Assembly: GCA_021780975.1 (NCBI GenBank)
Contig: JAJXXS010000163.1
Location: 1-7,338 of the forward strand
Length of the DNA stretch: 7,338 bases
Direction of reading: 5' to 3'
Origin: Pseudomonadota bacterium
GTDB lineage: Bacteria > Pseudomonadota > Gammaproteobacteria > Burkholderiales > Thiobacillaceae
Position numbers and translations under genes: made by a program. Shown here in pieces: positions 1-5,696 of this stretch. How positions within the stretch are numbered: the first letter of the stretch is position 1; every line of letters begins with the position of its first letter. The notes under the pieces are model-generated. The model worked only from the letters and a program-made list of their open reading frames with translations. It ran no database searches and was not told where the DNA came from.

Positions 1-305
1 GTCAGGTCGGGGAGCGCGGCGAGGTGCAGATAGCAGAACAGGATCTGTCCGGCATGCAGGCGAGCGTATTCCGCCGCCTGGGGCTCCTTGACCTTGACCA
101 CCAGGTCGGCCTCCCAGGCCTGCGCGGCGTCGACGATGCGGGCACCGGAGGCCGCGTAGGCGGTATCGGGAAAGCCGACCGCAGCGCCGGCGCCGCTTTC
201 GACACGGATTTCATGGCCGGCATCGGCCAGCGCCCTGACCCCCGTTGGAGCAAGCGCCACGCGATATTCGTGGTCCTTGGTTTCCTTCGGCAGGCCGATG
301 CGCAT
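1..305 (-). CDS. ald: Alanine dehydrogenase, N-terminal part (cut by window edge)
   Basis: Alanine dehydrogenase reversibly converts L-alanine, NAD+ and water to pyruvate, ammonium and NADH in the cytoplasm. Only the first 101 codons are present; the gene runs off the left edge with no stop. The visible part is the AlaDH/PNT N-terminal domain. It starts MRIGLPKETKDHEYRVALAP and contains KVKEP (71-75) and LFCYLHLAA (89-97). By alignment from memory with Mycobacterium tuberculosis Ald, Arg15, Lys73 and His94 match its substrate-site Arg15, Lys75 and His96. The YLHLA and VKVKEP motifs favour Ald over the related transhydrogenase subunit PntA. The ATG at 305-303 lies 14 bases after the fabI stop in the same direction, so co-transcription with fabI is likely. 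No good Shine-Dalgarno sequence precedes it. The NAD-binding domain lies outside the window and is unseen. Confidence 0.9.
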   Translation of the reverse strand, partial: MRIGLPKETKDHEYRVALAPTGVRALADAGHEIRVESGAGAAVGFPDTAYAASGARIVDAAQAWEADLVVKVKEPQAAEYARLHAGQILFCYLHLAALPDL

Positions 306-319
306 GGCGTTGGCGGAGC

Positions 320-1102
320 CTAGAAATCCGCGCCCATGGTGCTGTTGAAGCCGCCGTCTACATAGGTGATTTCGCCCGTGATGCCGCTGGCCAGGTCGGA
401 GAACAGAAAGGCTGCCGCGTTGCCTACCTCCTCGGCAGTGACATTGCGGCGCAGGGGGGCATTTTTTTCCACCTGGGCGAGAATCTTGTTGAAGTCGCCG
501 ATGCCACCGGCGGCGAGCGTCTTGATCGGGCCGGCCGAAATGGCATTGACGCGGATACCCTGCGGCCCGAGGTTTTGCGCCAGGTAATAGACACTCGATT
601 CGAGGCTGGCCTTGGCCAGGCCCATGACGTTGTAATGGGGCACGGAGCGCACCGCCCCGAGATAGGAAAGCGTCAGCAAGGAAGCGCGGCGGCCCTGCAT
701 GAGCGGCAGTGCGGCCTTGGCCAGGGCGGCGAAGCTGTAGGAGCTGATGTCGTGGGCGATGCGGAAATTCTCGCGCGTGAGGTTGTCGAGGAAATCGCCC
801 GACAGTGCCTCCTTGGGTACGAAGGCCATGGAGTGCAGCAGACCGTCGAAGCCATCCCAATGGCGGCCGAGGCTTTCGAAAAGGGCGGCGATCTCCGCAT
901 CGCTCGACACGTCGCAGGGAAACACGAGGTCAGCACCGAACTCCTTGGCAAAGCCTTCCACCCGCTCGCGCGCCCTTTCTCCTTGATAGCTGAAGGCGAG
1001 TTCTGCGCCCTCGCGCTTGCAGGCCGCAGCGACGGCATAGGCGATGGAACGGTTGCTGATGATGCCGGTGATGAGCAGGCGTTTGCCGGCAAGAAATCCC
1101 AT
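320..1102 (-). CDS. fabI: Enoyl-[acyl-carrier-protein] reductase (NADH), FabI
   Basis: FabI reduces trans-2-enoyl-ACP to acyl-ACP with NADH, the last step of each fatty-acid elongation cycle, in the cytoplasm. The 260-aa length matches the family (E. coli FabI is 262). It is a short-chain dehydrogenase fold. The nucleotide-binding stretch is TGIISNRSIAYA (12-23). The FabI-type active site is SYLGAVRSVPHYNVMGLAK (146-164), with Tyr147, Tyr157 and Lys164 matching E. coli Tyr146, Tyr156 and Lys163. NAISAGPIKTLAA follows, and VDGGF lies near the C-terminus. Position 93, Gly in E. coli and a site of triclosan-resistance changes, is Ala here. The ATG at 1102-1100 is preceded by GGGGAAG with a 4-base spacer, which supports this start. 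A perfect TATAAT lies just upstream. The gene diverges from the ABC operon and is followed closely by ald. Identification is very secure. Confidence 0.98.
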   Translation of the reverse strand: MGFLAGKRLLITGIISNRSIAYAVAAACKREGAELAFSYQGERARERVEGFAKEFGADLVFPCDVSSDAEIAALFESLGRHWDGFDGLLHSMAFVPKEALSGDFLDNLTRENFRIAHDISSYSFAALAKAALPLMQGRRASLLTLSYLGAVRSVPHYNVMGLAKASLESSVYYLAQNLGPQGIRVNAISAGPIKTLAAGGIGDFNKILAQVEKNAPLRRNVTAEEVGNAAAFLFSDLASGITGEITYVDGGFNSTMGADF

Positions 1103-1106
1103 GACG

Positions 1107-1113
1107 CTTCCCC
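1107..1113 (-). promoter_or_regulatory. Ribosome binding site of fabI
   Basis: On the minus strand GGGGAAG sits 4 bases before the fabI ATG. It is purine-rich and close to the Shine-Dalgarno consensus, and it supports the chosen start. Confidence 0.5.
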
Positions 1114-1131
1114 GATGATGTGAAGTCTCGC

Positions 1132-1137
1132 ATTATA
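1132..1137 (-). promoter_or_regulatory. Candidate -10 box of the fabI promoter
   Basis: The minus strand reads TATAAT, a perfect sigma-70 -10 hexamer, within GC-rich DNA about 30 bases upstream of the fabI ATG. This would give a 5' leader of roughly 20-25 bases containing the GGGGAAG ribosome site. No convincing -35 hexamer is found 16-18 bases further upstream. TTGTCA on the minus strand (1148-1143) is only 5 bases away, too close to serve. The promoter may need an activator, or may rely mainly on its -10 box. Confidence 0.45.
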
Positions 1138-1141
1138 CCGG

Positions 1142-1170
1142 CTGACAAGGGCGGGGTCGGCCGCTACACT
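1142..1170 (+). promoter_or_regulatory. Candidate sigma-70 promoter of the ABC transporter operon
   Basis: CTGACA (1142-1147, 5 of 6 to TTGACA) and TACACT (1165-1170, 4 of 6 to TATAAT) are separated by exactly 17 bases. Transcription would start near 1177-1178, at or next to the A of the ATG at 1178, which implies a leaderless or nearly leaderless mRNA. No Shine-Dalgarno-like sequence precedes that ATG, which agrees. The -10 hexamer is flanked on both sides by GGCCGC. The -35 element lies only 4 bases from the fabI -10 box, so polymerase binding in the two directions would compete. This is prediction from sequence only. Confidence 0.4.
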
Positions 1171-1176
1171 GGCCGC
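1159..1176 (+). repeat. Direct repeat GGCCGC flanking the operon -10 box
   Basis: GGCCGC occurs at 1159-1164 and again at 1171-1176, separated by TACACT, so the repeat period is 12 bases. It could be a protein-binding site over the promoter, but six-base G/C repeats are common by chance in DNA of this composition. Confidence 0.25.
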
Positions 1177-1177
1177 C

Positions 1178-3322
1178 ATGCAGATGCTGCGCGCTTCCGC
1201 CCTCGCTTGTCTCCTCCTGGCGCTGGGTGCATGCGGCAAGGTGTGGAACGATCCCTATCCCGCTGCGCAGGCGCGCGCCAATGTGCTCTACAGCGCCTTC
1301 AGCGAACGCCCCAAGCATCTGGACCCGGCGCGCGCCTACAGCAGCAACGAGGCCGAGATCATCGGCCAGATCTACGAGCCCCCGCTGCAATACCGCTTTC
1401 TCCAGCGCCCCTATGCCCTGGAGCCGCTCACGGCGGAGGGGATGCCCAGGGTGCGTTATTACGACAAGGCAGGGCACGAGTTGCCCGCCGCCGCGCCGGT
1501 GGCGCAAATCGCCACGAGCGTTTACGACATCACTCTCAAGCGCGGCATCTATTACCAGCCGCATCCCGCCTTTGCGCTCGACGCGCGCGGCCATCCACGC
1601 TATCTGCATCTGGACGCCGCCGCTCTAGCCGGGCGCAGCAGCCTGGCCGATTTCCGCCATAGCGGCAGCCGCGAACTGACGGCGGCAGACTATGTTTACG
1701 AGGTGAAGCGCCTCGCCGATCCTGCCGTCGCCTCTCCCATCTACAGCCTCATGGCGCATTACATCGTGGGCCTGCGCACCCTTGGGGCGCGCCTGGAGCA
1801 GGCGCGCAAGAACAATCCGCACGGCTACATCGATCTCGGCCAGTACGCGTTGCCCGGCGCGCAGGTGACGGGGCGCTATTCCTACCGCATCACCCTGAAG
1901 GGCAAATATCCGCAGTTCCTGTACTGGCTGGCGATGCCTTTCTTTGCTCCGGTGCCGCGCGTGGTCGACGAGTTCTATCACCAGCCCGGTATGGCGGCAC
2001 GCAACCTCAGCCTCGATACCCAACCGGTGGGCACGGGCGCGTTCATGCTCACCGAGAACGATCCGAACCGGCGCATGGTGCTGGCGCGCAACCCCAACTT
2101 TCACGCCGAGTTTTACCCGCGCCACGGCATGCCAGGGGATGCCGCGCGGGGGCTGCTGCAGGACGCCGGCAAGCGCCTGCCTTTGCTCGATGGCGCGGTG
2201 TACAGCCTGGAAAAGGAGAGCATTCCCTATTGGAGTAAATTTCTGCAGGGCTATTACGATGTCTCCGGCCTCAGTTCGGACAGCTTCGATCAGGCGATTC
2301 GCTTCGGCGCCGCCGGCCAGGCCGAGCTTGCCCCCGCCATGCGCGCGCGCGGCATGCAGCTGGTGACCGCGGTGGCGCCCAGCATCTGGTACCTGGGTTT
2401 CAACATGCTCGATCCGGTGGTGGGCGGACTGGGTGCCCGGCACCGCGCGCTGCGCCAGGCCATCTCCATCGCCCTCGACGATGAGCAGTTCATCGACATC
2501 TTCCTCAACGGCCGCGGCGTTCCGGGCCAGGGGCCGCTGCCGCCCGGCATCTACGGCTACGACCCGAGCGCCTACGATCCATGGGTGTACGAGCGCCGCA
2601 GCGGTCGCATCGAGCGTCGGTCGCTGGCCTACGCGCGCCAGCTGCTGGCGCGCGCCGGATATCCGGACGGCCGCAACGCGGCGACCGGCCAGCCCCTGGT
2701 GCTGTATTTCGACACTATGGCCAGCGGTCCCGACGCGCGCGCGCGGCTGGAGTGGTATCGCAAGCAGTTCGCCAAGCTCGGCATCCAGCTGGTGGTGCGG
2801 GCGACCGACTACAACCGCTTCCAGGACAAGATGCGGCATGGCAATGACCAGATTTTCGAGTGGGGTTGGAATGCCGATTACCCCGATCCGGAGAATTTCT
2901 TCTTCCTGCTCTATGGCCCCAATGGCAAGGTGAGGGATGGCGGCGAAAATGCCGCCAACTACGACAATCCCGAGTTCGACCGCCTGTTCGAGCAGATGCG
3001 CTACATGGACGATGGCGTGGCGCGCCTTGCCTTGATCGACCGCATGAATGCCATCGTCCAGCGCGATGCTCCATGGGTGTTTGCCTATTACCCGAAGGCA
3101 TTTACCCTGATCCAGCCCTGGGTCTACAACATCAAGCCCAATTTCATGGCCAACGACACCCTCAAATACCGGCGCATCGATCCGGCCATGCGCGCGCGCC
3201 TGCGCGACGCCTGGAACCGCCCCGTGTTGTGGCCGCTGGGTGCCCTGGCGGCAGGACTGGCGCTCGCCGTGCTGCCGGCATGGCGGGCCTGGCGCCGGAA
3301 GGAAAGGCAGGCCGCACGATGA
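1178..3322 (+). CDS. ABC transporter substrate-binding lipoprotein, family 5 (peptide/nickel type), with C-terminal membrane helix
   Basis: This is the periplasmic ligand receptor of the importer encoded downstream. The 714-aa protein starts with a lipoprotein signal: Arg5, a hydrophobic core (6-16) and lipobox LGAC, with Cys19 as the predicted lipidated residue. Family 5 features follow: HLDPARAYSSNEAEIIGQIYEPPLQY-type N-terminal core (47-72), RELTAADYVYEVKR (165-178), PVGTGAFML (283-291), RQAISIALDDEQFI (426-439) and WGWNADYPDPENFF (562-575). About 30 residues (132-164) appear inserted between the GIYYQP stretch and the TAADYVYE motif. The chain is longer than usual binding proteins, which are roughly 500-600 aa. 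Unusually, residues about 683-702 form a hydrophobic helix followed by a cationic tail (RAWRRKERQAAR), a predicted second membrane anchor. The ATG at 1178 is chosen because it gives a complete signal peptide; Met3 at 1184 is the alternative. Neither has a ribosome site. The ligand is unknown: peptides are likely, but other solutes are possible. Confidence 0.92.
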   Translation: MQMLRASALACLLLALGACGKVWNDPYPAAQARANVLYSAFSERPKHLDPARAYSSNEAEIIGQIYEPPLQYRFLQRPYALEPLTAEGMPRVRYYDKAGHELPAAAPVAQIATSVYDITLKRGIYYQPHPAFALDARGHPRYLHLDAAALAGRSSLADFRHSGSRELTAADYVYEVKRLADPAVASPIYSLMAHYIVGLRTLGARLEQARKNNPHGYIDLGQYALPGAQVTGRYSYRITLKGKYPQFLYWLAMPFFAPVPRVVDEFYHQPGMAARNLSLDTQPVGTGAFMLTENDPNRRMVLARNPNFHAEFYPRHGMPGDAARGLLQDAGKRLPLLDGAVYSLEKESIPYWSKFLQGYYDVSGLSSDSFDQAIRFGAAGQAELAPAMRARGMQLVTAVAPSIWYLGFNMLDPVVGGLGARHRALRQAISIALDDEQFIDIFLNGRGVPGQGPLPPGIYGYDPSAYDPWVYERRSGRIERRSLAYARQLLARAGYPDGRNAATGQPLVLYFDTMASGPDARARLEWYRKQFAKLGIQLVVRATDYNRFQDKMRHGNDQIFEWGWNADYPDPENFFFLLYGPNGKVRDGGENAANYDNPEFDRLFEQMRYMDDGVARLALIDRMNAIVQRDAPWVFAYYPKAFTLIQPWVYNIKPNFMANDTLKYRRIDPAMRARLRDAWNRPVLWPLGALAAGLALAVLPAWRAWRRKERQAAR

Positions 3323-4296
3323 TGCGCTATCTCGTCAAGCGCCTGCTTTATGCGGTGCCCATCCTGCTGGGGGTGAACCTGCTGACGTTTGCGCTGTTCT
3401 TCGTCGTCAACACGCCCGACGACATGGCGCGCCTGCAGCTCGGAGCCAAGCGCGTCACTCCCGAGGCCATCGCGCGCTGGAAGACCGAGCACGGCTACGA
3501 CGAGCCTCTGTTCTACAACGCGCGCGCGGCGGGGCTGGGCAAGGTGGTCGACACCCTGTTCGCGCGCAAGAGCGTAGCCATGTTCATGTTCGATTTCGGC
3601 CGCTCGGATGATGGGCGCGACATCGGGCGGGAGATACGCACGCGCATGTGGCCAAGCCTGGCCATCGCCGTGCCGGTGTTCGCGATCGGCCTGGCGACGA
3701 ACATCAGCTTCGCCCTGCTGATGATTTTTTTTCGTGGCACCTACCTGGACTGGGCGGGCCTCGCGCTGTGCATCGTGCTGATGTCCATCTCGGGGCTCTT
3801 CTACATCATCGCGGGGCAGTTCTTCATCGCCAAGCTTTGGCATCTGCTGCCCATCTCCGGCTACAGCGGAGGCATCCACGCCCTGCGCTTCATCCTGCTG
3901 CCGGTGCTGGTCAGCATCGTCGCCGGCCTCGGCAGCGGGGCGCGCTGGTACCGCACCATTTTCCAGGAGGAAATCGGCAAGGATTACGTGCGCACGGCGC
4001 GCGCCAAGGGCCTCTCCGAAGTGCGCGTGCTCTTCGGCCATGTGCTCAGGAACGGCCTCATTCCCATCCTCACCGGTGCCGTTGCGGTGCTGCCGCTGCT
4101 GTTTCTCGGTAGTCTGCTGACGGAGTCATTCTTCGGTATTCCAGGGCTGGGCAGCTACACCGTCGATGCCATCCAGGCGCAGGATTTCGCCATCGTCAGG
4201 GCCATGGTATTCCTCGGCTCGCTGCTGTACATCGTCGGCCTCATGCTGACCGATGTCTCGTATGCGCTGGCAGACCCGCGCGTGAGGCTGGGATGA
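3319..4296 (+). CDS. ABC transporter permease, DppB/OppB type
   Basis: This is the first inner-membrane pore subunit, 325 aa, the usual length for this family. An N-terminal helix (about 9-30, after RYLVKRLL) is typical of DppB/OppB. A periplasmic stretch of about 80 residues follows, including FDFGRS (91-96), then five further predicted helices between about 112 and 315. The cytoplasmic ATPase-coupling (EAA) loop is at about 222-248: DYVRTARAKGLSEVRVLFGH, then VLRNGLIP. The ending ADPRVRLG is characteristic of the family. The ATG at 3319 overlaps the TGA of the binding protein by 4 bases (ATGA). A second ATG at 3322 is possible. Purine-rich DNA at 3297-3311 (GGAAGGAAAGGCAGG) supplies the ribosome site. 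The overlap points to translational coupling with its neighbours. It should pair with the next gene product. Confidence 0.93.
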   Translation: MMRYLVKRLLYAVPILLGVNLLTFALFFVVNTPDDMARLQLGAKRVTPEAIARWKTEHGYDEPLFYNARAAGLGKVVDTLFARKSVAMFMFDFGRSDDGRDIGREIRTRMWPSLAIAVPVFAIGLATNISFALLMIFFRGTYLDWAGLALCIVLMSISGLFYIIAGQFFIAKLWHLLPISGYSGGIHALRFILLPVLVSIVAGLGSGARWYRTIFQEEIGKDYVRTARAKGLSEVRVLFGHVLRNGLIPILTGAVAVLPLLFLGSLLTESFFGIPGLGSYTVDAIQAQDFAIVRAMVFLGSLLYIVGLMLTDVSYALADPRVRLG

Positions 4297-5696
4297 GCCT
4301 GCCTTTCCGGCCGGTCATCCTGTGGACCGACGGCCTGCTTTTCGTCCTTCTCGCGACGATTGCGGCGTTGGCTTTCTGGATGGCGCGCAGCCCGCAGTGG
4401 CGCAAACCCTGGGCGCGCGTGGGCGCGAGTCCCGTGGCAGTCGCCTGCCTGGTGGTGCTGGCTTGCTACGCCCTGGTCGCCGTGCTCGACTCCCTGCATT
4501 ACCGGGCGCGCTTGCCTGACACCAGGGCTGGCCAGCCGGCGCAGTACTCGGATTCGGTGCGCAGCGTGTTCGACGCGCTGACCCCGGATCTGTGGCGCCA
4601 GCCGGAGGAAACCTATTCCGCTCCGCTGGCTGCGCACTTGTTCGTCAGGCAGCCGGAGACGCTGCCCGATGGCCAGGTGGTGAGGGTCTATCCGCGCCTG
4701 CGCATTGCTGCCGGAGGCCGCATTCCTGGTCAACGCTGGCGTGACATCGGCCGCCGCGTCCTGCTGGGAGTGGCCGCCGGTCTGGCGATGGTGGGCGTTT
4801 GCGCGTGGTTGCTGGCATGGCGCTGCGGGCGCGCCGGGGCGCGTGCGTGGCTCGCCGCAGCCGCGCGCGGACGGGCGGGCTGGCCGGTGCGCACCCTGCT
4901 GGGGAGTCTGGCCGTGGTGTTCGTGCTGGTCGCGGTCACCGCGGCACTGGCGCCAGCCTATCACGTCCTGGGCACCGACAAGGTCGGCCAGGACGTGCTC
5001 TACCTGACACTGAAGAGCATACGCACGGGCCTCCTCATCGGTACCCTGACGACTCTCGTCACCCTGCCGCTCGCCATTTTCCTGGGCATCGCCGCGGGCT
5101 ATTTCGGCGGTTGGGTGGACGATGCCATACAGTACCTCTACACCGTGCTCAATTCCATTCCCGCGGTGCTGCTCATCGCTGCTGCAGTGCTCATGGCGCA
5201 GGTCTATATCGAAACCCATGGCCAGATGTTCGACACCAATGCGGCGCGCGCGGATTTTCGCCTCCTGTTCCTGTGCCTGATCCTCGGCGTGACCAACTGG
5301 ACATCCCTCGCGCGGCTGCTGCGCGGCGAGACGCTCAAGATACGCTCGCTCGAATATATCGAGGCCGCGCGCGTATTCGGCGTCGGCCACGGGCGCATCT
5401 TGCTGCGCCATGTCCTTCCCAACGTCTTCCATATCGTGCTCATAAGCACGGTGATGGATTTCTCCACCCTGGTGCTGGCGGAAGCCGTGCTGTCCTACGT
5501 CGGTGTCGGCGTGGACCCATTGACCTACAGCTGGGGCAACATGATCAATGCGGCGCGCCTGGAGCTTGCGCGCGAGCCCGTGGTCTGGTGGCAGATCGCC
5601 GCCGCCTTCGTGTTCATGTCCACGCTGGTGCTGGCCGCCAACCTGCTGGCAGACGTGGTGCGGGATGCTTTCGATCCGCGTCGGGGAGGGGGCTGA
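4293..5696 (+). CDS. ABC transporter permease, DppC/OppC type, with extended N-terminal membrane/periplasmic part
   Basis: This is the second pore subunit, 467 aa against roughly 300 for ordinary DppC/OppC. The standard domain begins at about 222 with HVLGTDKVGQDVLYLTLKS, the family's GTD-x-x-G-x-DVL motif. It continues through GYFGGWVDD (269-277) to the EAA coupling loop YIEAARVFGVGHGRILLRHV (355-374) and ends RDAFDPRR (457-464). Upstream are four predicted helices (about 14-30, 47-66, 154-177, 204-222) where the family normally has one. Positive charges in the 31-46 and 178-203 loops put those on the cytoplasmic side, which leaves 67-153 as a periplasmic domain of about 87 residues that I do not recognise. 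The ATG overlaps the previous stop by 4 bases, and GAGG (4284-4287) gives a 5-base spacer. The permease assignment is secure; the role of the extension is unknown. Confidence 0.92.
   Translation: MSLPFRPVILWTDGLLFVLLATIAALAFWMARSPQWRKPWARVGASPVAVACLVVLACYALVAVLDSLHYRARLPDTRAGQPAQYSDSVRSVFDALTPDLWRQPEETYSAPLAAHLFVRQPETLPDGQVVRVYPRLRIAAGGRIPGQRWRDIGRRVLLGVAAGLAMVGVCAWLLAWRCGRAGARAWLAAAARGRAGWPVRTLLGSLAVVFVLVAVTAALAPAYHVLGTDKVGQDVLYLTLKSIRTGLLIGTLTTLVTLPLAIFLGIAAGYFGGWVDDAIQYLYTVLNSIPAVLLIAAAVLMAQVYIETHGQMFDTNAARADFRLLFLCLILGVTNWTSLARLLRGETLKIRSLEYIEAARVFGVGHGRILLRHVLPNVFHIVLISTVMDFSTLVLAEAVLSYVGVGVDPLTYSWGNMINAARLELAREPVVWWQIAAAFVFMSTLVLAANLLADVVRDAFDPRRGGG
5683..5692 (+). promoter_or_regulatory. 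Ribosome binding site of the fused ATPase gene
   Basis: GGGGAGGGGG lies inside the end of the permease gene, with GGAG 7 bases before the ATG at 5696. It is the strongest ribosome site in the operon, and it fixes the ATPase start at the 1-base TGATG overlap with the permease stop. Confidence 0.55.

Noticed and set aside
460..466. Seven A residues on the minus strand in fabI, resembling a slippery A-AAA-AAT heptamer
   Set aside because: FabI is full length and normal. No downstream stimulatory structure or overlapping frame makes sense.
245..1123. A 292-codon plus-strand open frame opposite fabI
   Set aside because: It is antisense to an unmistakable FabI and has no family resemblance of its own.
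1143..1148. TTGTCA on the minus strand as the fabI -35 box
   Set aside because: It is only 5 bases from the TATAAT box, far short of the 16-18 needed.
1625..2839. A long (404-codon) open frame on the minus strand opposite the binding-protein gene
   Set aside because: It lies entirely opposite a well-supported gene, has low-complexity Arg/His/Gln-rich composition and no recognisable family. Strong G/C third-position bias creates such frames.
3725..3732. A run of eight T residues in the first permease gene, a possible slippage or frameshift site
   Set aside because: The frame is intact through it (Met-Ile-Phe-Phe-Arg), and the codons fit a membrane helix. No alternative product downstream is evident.
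4155..5432. A 425-codon minus-strand open frame opposite the permease genes
   Set aside because: It is opposite conserved permease motifs, its product looks compositionally random (Gln/Arg/His-rich) and no ribosome site supports it.
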